A stretch of 50,951 nucleotides of DNA from Blautia sp. XA-2221 (lineage in GTDB: Bacteria > Bacillota > Clostridia > Lachnospirales > Lachnospiraceae). A program made the translations under genes and the position numbers. Below, in pieces: positions 34,776 through 42,244 of this stretch; position 1 is the first letter of the stretch; each line of letters begins with the position of its first letter. The stretch covers positions 1 through 50,951 of the forward strand of contig NZ_JAJQXX010000017.1 in the NCBI RefSeq assembly GCF_028767025.1, written 5' to 3'. The notes beneath the pieces were generated by a model. It saw only the letters and a list, made by a program, of their open reading frames with translations, had not been told where the DNA came from and ran no database searches.

Positions 34776-34798
34776 CTTCGGGTCAACATGGCCCGAAG
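34776..34798. repeat. ICE palindrome copy 16
   Basis: Arms CTTCGGGTCA and TGGCCCGAAG, loop ACA. It sits between the coupling-protein stop and an intrinsic terminator. Confidence 0.9.
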
Positions 34799-36622
34799 TT
34801 ACACAAACTCGTCGCTGTCCAGATCATCGAAATTCAACAGGTCAGCTTCTTCGTCCGTGTCGGAGCCGTCCACTTCGTACACCGTGTATTCGTCCTCCGG
34901 CTTTAGTCTCAATGGCCGGTGGCGGAACAGGCTTTCCAAGCGGAAGGCGTTTTTCTTTTTATCAAATTCGGCTGTGTACTTGTAATTCGGGTGCTTTTTC
35001 AAGTCATACTTCGGGGACAGGAAGGGCGGGAGCCCCCGAAGCTGCAAGATACATTTATCCCCGGGCATGGTGGTGATCTCGCTGGTGGTCATCAGCTCCC
35101 GGCCAAGCCGCTGCATATTCTGGCTGTAACTTTCAGACTGTCCACGGCTTCGGCCCTCGGTCTGCATAGAGATGGTGGCCTTGCCCAGCCAGTTTTCCGA
35201 AATATCCTTTAGGGTGGAAGCCTCCCGGCCTCCGAGGAATACGATACTGTCCATGTTGCCCATGATGGTTTCGGAATGGTCTTTGTACAATGCCTTGCAC
35301 TGGCTCATTGCCTGATAAAAAAGCGTCAGGCTGATCTCACGGGAGCGGATGACGGCCACGATCTTTTCCAGCCCCGGCACCTGTCCGGTGTTGGCTGCCT
35401 CGTCCCACAGCACCCGCACATGGTAGGGCAGACGCCCGCCATAGGTGTTATCAGCCCGTTCACACAGAAGGTTGAACATCTGCGAAAAAGCGAGGGCAAC
35501 CAAAAAGTTGTAGGTGGTGTCCGTGTCGCTGATAAGAAAGAACAGCGCTGATTTTTCATCCCCCAGCTTATCCAGCTCCAGTTCGTCATAAGACATGATC
35601 TCCCGAAGCTGGGGAATATCAAAGGGAGCCAGTCTTGCACCGCAGGAAATCAAAATGCTTTTGGCTGTCTTGCCGCTGGCGAGCTTGTATTTCTTATACT
35701 GCCTCACGGCGAAGTGCTGGGGGCTGCGGCGTTCCAGCCCGTCAAACATATAGTCCACCGCGTTTTTGAAGGTTTCGTCATCCTCCCGGACTTCCATGCT
35801 GCTTATCATTTCCACCAGCGTATTCATGTTGCGTTCTTCCTCCGGCCCCTCAAAGACGATGTAGGACACAAGGGCGCAGTACAAGAGGGTTTCTGCTTTT
35901 GTCCAGAACTCGTCGCCCTCCTTGCCGTCGCCTTTGGTGTTGGCAATCAGGGCGGTAACAAATTTCAAAACATCGCTTTCTGTCTTGATATAGGCCAGCG
36001 GATTGTAGTGCATGGATTTTGAAAAGTCGATACTGTTGAACACCCGCACCCTGTATTTCTCCCGTTGCAGAAACCGCCCGCACTGGTCGAGAGTGCCGCC
36101 CTTCGGGTCTACCACCACATACGAGGAATGGGCTTGAAGGAGCTGCGGGGTCAACCAGAACCTTGTCTTTCCCGAGCCGGACGATCCGATGACACAGGCG
36201 TTTAGGTTCCGGGCATTGGCGGGTATCTTCGGACGGGTGTTCATGGTAAGGAACTCCGTCCCGGTCAGAATGACATTGTTCTGAAATTTAGGGTCAACAA
36301 ATGGCTTTATATCTTCCTTTGTTCCAAAGCGGGCGGTGCCGTACTCCGCATCCCGCCGGAATTTTTTCGCCTGCCTGATCTTTGACTGTATCAGCAGATA
36401 CATCCCAGCCGCACCGGCAAGGCCCACCAGCAGGTCAATACCTCCCAGCCCCGGCCAGTAGGTTTCAAAGGCTTTGGGGAAGGTATCAAGCATCCCCATG
36501 AGCTTTGTCCCGAAGTCTGTGCCGGGGGCGATCCGGTAGGCCGTCCCGATTTTGGAGAAAAACCAGAACACAAAGAGGTACGGCAGGTTTGGGAGCACAT
36601 ATTTTCTGATCTTGTCACTCAA
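34799..36622 (-). CDS. VirD4/TraG type IV coupling protein
   Basis: A 607-residue protein with two N-terminal membrane helices (about residues 10-90), Walker A GSSGSGKTRFWLTP at about 148, Walker B RVLWDEAANTGQVPG at about 385, and the RSREISLTLFYQAMSQ stretch. It links the relaxosome to the channel. The start is TTG at 36622, overlapping the pcfB stop (TTGA), so it is translationally coupled to pcfB. The acidic C-terminus (EVDGSDTDEEADLLNFDDLD) is a usual substrate-contact tail. Confidence 0.94.
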   Translation of the reverse strand: MSDKIRKYVLPNLPYLFVFWFFSKIGTAYRIAPGTDFGTKLMGMLDTFPKAFETYWPGLGGIDLLVGLAGAAGMYLLIQSKIRQAKKFRRDAEYGTARFGTKEDIKPFVDPKFQNNVILTGTEFLTMNTRPKIPANARNLNACVIGSSGSGKTRFWLTPQLLQAHSSYVVVDPKGGTLDQCGRFLQREKYRVRVFNSIDFSKSMHYNPLAYIKTESDVLKFVTALIANTKGDGKEGDEFWTKAETLLYCALVSYIVFEGPEEERNMNTLVEMISSMEVREDDETFKNAVDYMFDGLERRSPQHFAVRQYKKYKLASGKTAKSILISCGARLAPFDIPQLREIMSYDELELDKLGDEKSALFFLISDTDTTYNFLVALAFSQMFNLLCERADNTYGGRLPYHVRVLWDEAANTGQVPGLEKIVAVIRSREISLTLFYQAMSQCKALYKDHSETIMGNMDSIVFLGGREASTLKDISENWLGKATISMQTEGRSRGQSESYSQNMQRLGRELMTTSEITTMPGDKCILQLRGLPPFLSPKYDLKKHPNYKYTAEFDKKKNAFRLESLFRHRPLRLKPEDEYTVYEVDGSDTDEEADLLNFDDLDSDEFV

Positions 36623-37089
36623 CGTCCGTCCTTCACCGCCTCTCTGGTCCGCTGCTTTTCCTTTGCCTGTGTCCTGATCTGCTCCGTGAATTTCCGAAGC
36701 TGGCCGAGGATGGAAGCCTTGTCCTGCTCTTTATTCAGCACCTTTGCACTGTACTTCTGGAAGGCCGCTGTGATGGCGTCCGCCTGATTGGCTTTGAAGA
36801 ACAGCAGGTAATGGCCGGGGCTCACTTTATGGAAAGCGTAGTCCACATGGAACTCCTTTGCGATCCGGTCAAAATCCTTTGGGGCTCCCACATAGGGCAT
36901 AGCGCTTTTGCCGCCATAGTGGTTCATCAGCTTTTTTACACTCTGGCGTCCCTGCGGGGTCAGCGCTTTCCGGTGGTGCTTTTGCAGTGCCCGCGCCACC
37001 TTCCCGAGAGCGGCAGCCAGCACTTTTCCCGTGAGCTTCGTTGTCCTGATCGAAAGGGCAACCGTTTTTTGGTTTACTTCTTCCTGCAT
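36619..37089 (-). CDS. pcfB: PcfB-family (DUF3801) protein
   Basis: A 156-residue soluble protein. TVALSIRTTKLTGKVLAAAL near the start and FHVDYAFHKVSPGHYLLFFK in the middle are typical of PcfB of Enterococcus plasmid pCF10, where PcfB helps the coupling protein recognise the relaxosome. It directly precedes and overlaps the coupling-protein gene. GGAGG lies 4-5 bases before the ATG. Confidence 0.86.
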   Translation of the reverse strand: MQEEVNQKTVALSIRTTKLTGKVLAAALGKVARALQKHHRKALTPQGRQSVKKLMNHYGGKSAMPYVGAPKDFDRIAKEFHVDYAFHKVSPGHYLLFFKANQADAITAAFQKYSAKVLNKEQDKASILGQLRKFTEQIRTQAKEKQRTREAVKDGR

Positions 37090-37156
37090 AAAACCTCCTT
37101 TCCGTCGGGGTCCCCGCTATCCGGGAGGCCCCCGTACAATATCGGGGAACAGAAAA

Positions 37157-37179
37157 CCTCGGGCCAATGTGGCCCGAGG
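37157..37179. repeat. ICE palindrome copy 17
   Basis: Arms CCTCGGGCCA and TGGCCCGAGG, loop ATG. Both arms changed together relative to the consensus, keeping a perfect dyad. Confidence 0.9.
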
Positions 37180-37180
37180 C

Positions 37181-38200
37181 TTACCGCTCGGCATCCCTGC
37201 CGGACGGAGCTTTCTTTTCCGGCTCCGTCTGGACTTTTTCGCCCTGTTCCCGCATGGTCTGCAAGATAGAGGGCTTCTTTTGAAGTTGGGAGGGCTTTTC
37301 GCCGGACAGCGGCTTGATACATTCCAGACGGTCAGCCGCCCGAATGGCGTTGTCCGTGAGCTGCCTCTGCCATGCGCCCACGCTGGGAGCCCAACGAAAG
37401 CCGCTGCTTTTCAGCTCGGCCCGGGTGTCCGCGTCAGGCTTTCCGTCAAAGAACACCTGCAAGCGGTTGTCCTCCCGGTTCATTTCCACACGACCCCCAT
37501 CGAACTCCCAGCCGGAAAATTCCTGCTGTGCCTGTTTGGAAAGCTGTTCGATACGGGCCTTTACCCGGCGGATCTCCGCATTGTTGTTGGTTAGCTGGTA
37601 ACTTTCAAAGGGCCTCGGGTCGCTTCGCCAACTTGACGCCATGCTTGCTTTCAGCTTTTCAATCTGGTCCGGCGACAGCAGCGCACAGCCGTCCAGCTTG
37701 CCATGCTTGCGGTAATAGGCGTTGACCTCCTTCATAATGAGCTGGGAGCGTTCCAGCCCGTCCAGCTTCTTCTGGAGCTTTTCAATCGCTGCCGGGTCAT
37801 CGGCGCTGATCCCGCCCATGCCGGTGCTGCGTATCTTATCCAGCAGCCCTTGAATATGCCGCCATTCCTCCATGTTGCTGTCCCGCGCCCGGTTCTGTTT
37901 TTCCTTCTTTCCCACCGGGAAATTGGAAGGCCCGGCGATCAGCACAGAGGGAACCCTTGCGTCAATGGCAAAGCCTTGGTTCATGTTTTCGGCCAGCTTG
38001 CGGGCGTAGGTGTCTAACAGATGGTCGATCTTCTCATGGTACATGGGGTCCACCCGGGATTTCTGCTTTTCCGCTACGGCGGCGGCCTTGTCCACCATTG
38101 CCCGGTATTCCGCCGTTGCGCTCCCTTCCTTGTAGTCGGAAAAGCTGTTCATTTCTTTTGCCCGGCGGGCGGCTCCTTCATTGATAGGGTAATAGTTGAT
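37181..38200 (-). CDS. conserved ICE protein with probable ATC start
   Basis: About 339 residues, mostly helical (INYYPINEGAARRAKEMNSF ...), with a C-terminal domain carrying FRWAPSVGAWQRQLTDNAI, a motif seen in several mobile-element proteins. AAAGGAGG lies 8 bases upstream of ATC at 38200, where relatives would be expected to have ATG. The only earlier in-frame starts are a GTG inside the ribosome site and codons of the palindrome. The function is unknown. Confidence 0.7.
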   Translation of the reverse strand: MNYYPINEGAARRAKEMNSFSDYKEGSATAEYRAMVDKAAAVAEKQKSRVDPMYHEKIDHLLDTYARKLAENMNQGFAIDARVPSVLIAGPSNFPVGKKEKQNRARDSNMEEWRHIQGLLDKIRSTGMGGISADDPAAIEKLQKKLDGLERSQLIMKEVNAYYRKHGKLDGCALLSPDQIEKLKASMASSWRSDPRPFESYQLTNNNAEIRRVKARIEQLSKQAQQEFSGWEFDGGRVEMNREDNRLQVFFDGKPDADTRAELKSSGFRWAPSVGAWQRQLTDNAIRAADRLECIKPLSGEKPSQLQKKPSILQTMREQGEKVQTEPEKKAPSGRDAER

Positions 38201-38219
38201 GGTATGCACCTCCTTTATG

Positions 38220-38242
38220 CTTCGGGCCATGCTGGCCCGAAG
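38220..38242. repeat. ICE palindrome copy 18
   Basis: Perfect arms, loop TGC. It lies between the ardA stop and the next gene's ribosome site. Confidence 0.9.
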
Positions 38243-38244
38243 TC

Positions 38245-38958
38245 TTACCGTTCTTCATGGGAAGGCCCCGCCTTGTCCTTTTTCGGAGCGGGTGGGGCTT
38301 CTTGAAACCGTTTGAGTGTAGCGAGAATGGAGTGGACAGGCTCGGCCTTTTCAGGATAGGCAAATATCCGGTGTTCCGGCGGAATGTCCTGCGGCCCGTG
38401 GTAATACTCCTTGAAGCCCTCCGGGACTGCCGACACATACCCACCGGGAGCGAATACGCCGCCCTCGTTGATACGCACATCCCGCCCGTATGCCTCATAA
38501 TCGAAGTAGTTCTGAATGTGCTCCGGTATGTCGATAGTCCCAAGCTCGTCGGCGTAAAGACGGCCCAGCCCTTCATCATCGGAAATATCCGGGTAAAAGC
38601 GGTAAAGGTCAAGGTTCTGCGTCAGGTTTATCAAATCCTTCACGCTCCTTGTGTGGTTTCCCAAGACAAGAGCGGCTTCAAAGGTTTCCAGTCCGCCCTT
38701 ATCCCGTACTTCCAGCAGGGCGTGGCCCAGCTCGTTCAGCTCGTCGATGTTCTCACATTCGTAGAGATAATCGTAGAGCCCCAGCACATCACTGTCAAAG
38801 CTGGTAAAGAACACTTCGCTGTACCGTTTCCCGTCTATCCCGATTTTGGCAAGGGCGGCCTGCAACTCCTGTGTCGTCATGGGGAAATGTACCGTTGTCC
38901 CTACCTCAATCCCCATTAAGGGGTATAGGGCTGTATTGGTTATATAGGCTTCAAACAT
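38245..38958 (-). CDS. ardA: antirestriction protein ArdA
   Basis: A 237-residue acidic protein beginning MFEAYITNTALYPLMGIEVG, with FFTSFDSDVLGLYDYLYECE and ENIDELNELGHALLE, all characteristic of ArdA, a DNA mimic that blocks type I restriction enzymes during transfer. The usual ArdA length is about 165, so the last 50 residues are an extension. AAAGGAGG lies 9 bases before the ATG. It follows the methyltransferase by 4 bases. Confidence 0.93.
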   Translation of the reverse strand: MFEAYITNTALYPLMGIEVGTTVHFPMTTQELQAALAKIGIDGKRYSEVFFTSFDSDVLGLYDYLYECENIDELNELGHALLEVRDKGGLETFEAALVLGNHTRSVKDLINLTQNLDLYRFYPDISDDEGLGRLYADELGTIDIPEHIQNYFDYEAYGRDVRINEGGVFAPGGYVSAVPEGFKEYYHGPQDIPPEHRIFAYPEKAEPVHSILATLKRFQEAPPAPKKDKAGPSHEER

Positions 38959-38962
38959 GGGC

Positions 38963-40048
38963 TCATTCCTCCTTTCCGGCCCGGTCAGCCAGCACCTCAT
39001 AAATCCCGGCCATAATGTAATCGGCGCAAGGGAGGGCAATCGCGTTTCCCAGTGCCTTGTAGCGTTGCAGAGGCCGGATCTCCACGCCGTCCGCCCCGTA
39101 CTTTGTCCAGCCCTCTGGCAGCCCCATCAGCCGTTCGCTTTCCGTTTCCGTCAGAAAACGGATACAGCCGCCCTTCGGGTCGCCCTCATACCAGAAGGCA
39201 AAGGGCGTTACATCACTGGCTAAAAGAGTGGGAAAAGGGTCAGTTGGTAATCCGAAGCTGTTTCGGAAGGCCGTTTCTTCCTGCCTTTTTGCCGCTCCCC
39301 GCATACGGAAGCACTGAAAGGGGTGGATGACTGGTATCTGCCGCCCTGTTTCAAAAGAAGCTGTTCGATCTCCTTCGGCGGCGGCCCACCCGCCCTCTCC
39401 GCAAGGCGGAGGAAGTGGGAGCATTGGACGGGGCTTAAATAGTATGTCTGCGGCACGTCTGCCTCCAAAATCCGCCACGACGAAAATCCGCTGCCTTCGT
39501 GCCAGCCTTCGGGAGCCTGCCCAATACTGGGCGTCCATGAGTCGCCAGCACACATCAGGCGTTCCCCCTCGCACCATTCCGGCGTTTCCCCATCTTCCCG
39601 AAGGAGGCATTGGAACTTCGGTGTCCGAGAAGGCGGATAAGACGGCTCTAAAGTCCATCCGGTCATTTGTAGAAAACGCTCCCATGACGTTTTCCCAAAC
39701 AGCGATAGCTGGATATAGGTTATCAGTAGCATCCCTCATTTCCTGTATGATACGAAACGCCTGATAGAACAGGCTTGATTTTGCCCCGGCAAGGCCGGAG
39801 CGGTTGCCGATCAGAGAAAGGTTCTGACAGGGGGAACCGAAGGTAATTACATGAACCGGCGGGATTTTCCCGCCGTCCACCTTCGTAATATCCCCCAAAT
39901 GCACCATGTCGGGAAAGTGCCTTTTGGTTATGGAGATGGGCGCTTTTTCAATCTCACTGGCCCATACCGGACGGATACCGCACCGGGAAGCAGCCAAAGG
40001 GAACACGCCAATCCCGTCGAAAAGGCTTCCCAGCTTAATGTCCGGCAT
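38963..40048 (-). CDS. C5-cytosine DNA methyltransferase
   Basis: A 361-residue Dcm-type enzyme: motif I LGSLFDGIGVFPLAA, motif IV FGSPCQNLSLIG with the catalytic cysteine, motif VI VWENVMGAF, motif VIII QRIFVVADF and motif X ALGNAIALP. No restriction endonuclease gene is next to it, so it is solitary and probably protects the ICE from host restriction. The target site cannot be read from sequence. It overlaps the DUF7768-like gene by 14 bases. Confidence 0.94.
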   Translation of the reverse strand: MPDIKLGSLFDGIGVFPLAASRCGIRPVWASEIEKAPISITKRHFPDMVHLGDITKVDGGKIPPVHVITFGSPCQNLSLIGNRSGLAGAKSSLFYQAFRIIQEMRDATDNLYPAIAVWENVMGAFSTNDRMDFRAVLSAFSDTEVPMPPSGRWGNAGMVRGGTPDVCWRLMDAQYWAGSRRLARRQRIFVVADFGGRRAADILFKPRPMLPLPPPCGEGGWAAAEGDRTASFETGRQIPVIHPFQCFRMRGAAKRQEETAFRNSFGLPTDPFPTLLASDVTPFAFWYEGDPKGGCIRFLTETESERLMGLPEGWTKYGADGVEIRPLQRYKALGNAIALPCADYIMAGIYEVLADRAGKEE

Positions 40049-40391
40049 GGCCCGGGGTGCCGTGTCCCTTCACGGCAAGCACCCCTTCCAGTGTGGTCGC
40101 CGCAATGCCCAGCCGCCCGGCAACCGCAATATCATTTTTTACATCCTCGTCCACAGCGCTGCCGCAGACAATCAGGGTGTGGGAGCGCCGCAGCATATCC
40201 CGGCGCATATCAATCCCGGCCTTGTGTTCCTCGGGAACGCTGTCATTCAAAAACAGCGGCAGATACAAGAGCGGGCAGATCGGGGAAAAGCCCGCCTCAT
40301 AAGCAAGACGGCAGTAGTGGGCCGCCAGCTCCATATCAACATCCGGCTCGCCGCTCCATGCGGCGGTCAGGTATGCTAAAGGTCGTTTCAT
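40035..40391 (-). CDS. DUF7768-like protein (nucleoside-deoxyribosyltransferase fold)
   Basis: A 118-residue protein: RPLAYLTAAWSGEPDVDMEL, FSPICPLLYLPLFL and LIVCGSAVDEDVKNDIAVAG follow the layout of DUF4406/DUF7768 proteins, a Rossmann-like fold related to nucleoside 2-deoxyribosyltransferases. The activity is not established. The inner ATG at 40391 has GGAGG 8 bases upstream; the outer one contains that ribosome site. It opens the methyltransferase-ArdA block. Confidence 0.7.
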   Translation of the reverse strand: MKRPLAYLTAAWSGEPDVDMELAAHYCRLAYEAGFSPICPLLYLPLFLNDSVPEEHKAGIDMRRDMLRRSHTLIVCGSAVDEDVKNDIAVAGRLGIAATTLEGVLAVKGHGTPGHAGH

Positions 40392-40452
40392 TGGTTGAGC
40401 CTCCATTTCTGTTTTGGTTTAGGGAAAAGCAAGAGTTCGCCCAACCCCTCCG

Positions 40453-40669
40453 CCCCTTCCCCCGGGAAGGGGAACGGCTCTGGAGAATTTATATCCCCGT
40501 CGCTTGACCGAGAAAAAGCATAACCGGGAGAAATCCGTCAAGGGTGCCTCTGGCACCGCCTGCGGCGGCGCTGCCCTTGACTGATTTTCCCGGATATGCT
40601 ACGGAATAACTGGCGACGGGGAATAATTTATATCTCCAGAGCTTCGGGGCGCGGGGCAGAGCCCCGCAA
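40453..40669. other. nested hairpin cluster, candidate structured RNA or oriT-like region
   Basis: Three hairpins lie in a row. CCCCTTCC pairs with GGAAGGGG (40453-40472). A 166-base structure (40477-40642) has GCTCTGGAGA with TCTCCAGAGC outside, then CCCCGTCGC with GCGACGGGG, AGCAT with ATGCT, CCGGGA with TCCCGG-like arms, and GTCAAGGG with CCCTTGAC inside. GCGGGGC pairs with GCCCCGC (40651-40667). No gene is seen. A palindrome copy follows at 40671. Confidence 0.6.
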
Positions 40670-40670
40670 T

Positions 40671-40693
40671 CCTCGGGCCATGCTGACCCGAAG
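40671..40693. repeat. ICE palindrome copy 19
   Basis: Arms CCTCGGGCCA and TGACCCGAAG, loop TGC. It follows the parB-like stop and adjoins the hairpin cluster. Confidence 0.9.
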
Positions 40694-40700
40694 TTTGGGC

Positions 40701-42074
40701 TTACTTTTCCTGTTCGGTTTTCTTCTCCGGCTTTTCATGTTCCTTCTGCTGACCCTTCCAGTCGTCCAGCAGCTTGATGATCTGGTCCTTCATTTCCCTC
40801 GGCGTAGTTTCCTTGCCGAAATACTTGCTCAGTTCCGCACCTGTCAAAATCACTTTGTCTACCTCCTTTTTGTCCTCCATCATAATGCCGTCGATCACAT
40901 CCCCGTTGAGCAGCTTCTTTTCGTCCAGCTCACGCATACGCTTTGCCTGCGCCTGTGAAGGCGAGGACTGCTGGCTGTCAATGGCGACGGCGATATAGTT
41001 CTGGTTCTTCTTGCCGATATAGGAAAGCTCCACCGCCGTAGTAAAGCCCAGCTTTTTTTCATCCATCAGCTTCATCAGGTCGGGAACCAGCTCATTGAGC
41101 CGGATATACCGCTGCACCTGCTTGACCGCCATCTTATTGCGCTCGGCTACAATTTCGTTGGAGCGTTTTCCTGCGTCCTTCGGGTCAATCTGGCCCGAAG
41201 TGCGGGAGCCCTGGTGCTTGATGGCCTCAAGCTGCATTTTCAAGGCTTTGGCCCGCTCACTGGGGAGGATTTCTTCACGCTGGTTGAGATTGTCCTCGAC
41301 CATCTGCGTGATGGCTTCATCGTCCGTCAGATTGCGAACAATACAGGGCATATCCGCATATCCGGCAAGCTCGCTGGCCTTCTGGCGGCGGTGGCCGGAC
41401 ACGATCTCATAGCCGCCATCCTCACGGGGACGGACGATAGCGGGCTGGGTCACGCCCTTGTCCTTGACGCTGGACACCATAGCCCGCATTTCTTCATCAT
41501 CCCGAACCTCAAAGGGATGGTTCTTGAAGGCGTGAAGCTCGTTCAGCTTGATATAGACGATCTGTTCCTTGCCCCGGCGTGGTGCATCCTTCGGTTTTTC
41601 GGGTTCCTTCGGAGCGGGAGCGGCCTGTACCGTTGGCGCCGTTTTTTTCTCCGGTTCCTTTTTGACCGCATTTTCCGGTTTCTGTGCGGGAGCTTCGGGC
41701 TTCGGGGTTGCGGCCTTGTCCTTATCTGCTTTCGGGGGACGGCCCCGGCGCTTCGGCTGTTCCGGCTCTTTGGGTTTTTCCTCCGCTTTCTTCGGAGCCT
41801 CCGGCTGCTTTTCCGGTTTTTCCGTTTTTGCCGGGGCAGGCTTTTCCCCGCTGGGAGCTGCCGCCCGTTCCTCGACCATCTTTTCCTTCATAATTTCAGC
41901 GAAGTTATAGACGGAAATCTGCGGGTTCTTTACCTCCGGTTCCGTCTTTTTTTTCGGCTCCGGAGAAACGGAAACCTTCTCCGGCTCTTTTGGGGGAGCG
42001 GGAGGCGTTTCCTTGCCCGGCCCGCTATCCGTTACCGGCTGTTCCGGCGTTTTTGTGGTTTTATCATCTGCCAT
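40701..42074 (-). CDS. ParB/Spo0J-type protein with long basic-proline N-terminus and AT-hook
   Basis: About 457 residues. Residues 1-190 are low complexity (Pro, Glu, Lys) and contain RRGRPPK, an AT-hook. The ParB nuclease-fold domain follows, with YEIVSGHRRQKASELAG and QMVEDNLNQRE, then an HTH (NEIVAERNKMAVKQVQRYIR). The peptide SGQIDPK between the two domains is encoded by the palindrome at 41178-41200. No ParA is in the element. GGAGG lies 9 bases before the ATG at 42074; another ATG lies two codons earlier. Confidence 0.9.
   Translation of the reverse strand: MADDKTTKTPEQPVTDSGPGKETPPAPPKEPEKVSVSPEPKKKTEPEVKNPQISVYNFAEIMKEKMVEERAAAPSGEKPAPAKTEKPEKQPEAPKKAEEKPKEPEQPKRRGRPPKADKDKAATPKPEAPAQKPENAVKKEPEKKTAPTVQAAPAPKEPEKPKDAPRRGKEQIVYIKLNELHAFKNHPFEVRDDEEMRAMVSSVKDKGVTQPAIVRPREDGGYEIVSGHRRQKASELAGYADMPCIVRNLTDDEAITQMVEDNLNQREEILPSERAKALKMQLEAIKHQGSRTSGQIDPKDAGKRSNEIVAERNKMAVKQVQRYIRLNELVPDLMKLMDEKKLGFTTAVELSYIGKKNQNYIAVAIDSQQSSPSQAQAKRMRELDEKKLLNGDVIDGIMMEDKKEVDKVILTGAELSKYFGKETTPREMKDQIIKLLDDWKGQQKEHEKPEKKTEQEK
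41178..41200. repeat. ICE palindrome copy 20, translated
   Basis: Arms CTTCGGGTCA and TGGCCCGAAG, loop ATC. It is in frame between the two domains of the ParB-like protein (SGQIDPK). Confidence 0.9.
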
Positions 42075-42166
42075 AAGCATTTACCTCCTGTTTTTTGGCA
42101 TGAAAAAAGAGGCTCAACTTTTCAGTCAAGCCCCCGTGGGAAGTTCCTCCTTTCTCCGCCATGATA

Positions 42167-42202
42167 CAAAAATACCGCCCGTAGTCTCGTTTGGGCGGTA
42201 CT
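42167..42202 (-). terminator. terminator at the right end of the ICE
   Basis: TACCGCCC (42173-42180) and GGGCGGTA (42193-42200) form an 8-bp stem; on the minus strand TTTTTG follows. It lies 43 bases inside the element and would stop transcripts entering from the host DUF6056 promoter before parB. Confidence 0.7.
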
Positions 42203-42244
42203 TTGTGTAAGATTGGCAGTCCATTATTAAGTTTTTTATTATGT

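Noticed and set aside
13287-41200. Palindromes as a CRISPR array
   Set aside because: Spacing is irregular (about 0.2 to 4.6 kb), there are no uniform spacers, and no cas genes are present.
13287-41200. Palindromes as ordinary intrinsic terminators
   Set aside because: They have no T-tract; where termination is likely, a separate GC-rich stem with a T-run lies next to them.
42064-42162. 32-codon minus-strand frame overlapping the start of parB
   Set aside because: It begins without a ribosome site; an AAAGGAGG inside it leads to no good start. It could be a leader peptide, but the support is too weak.
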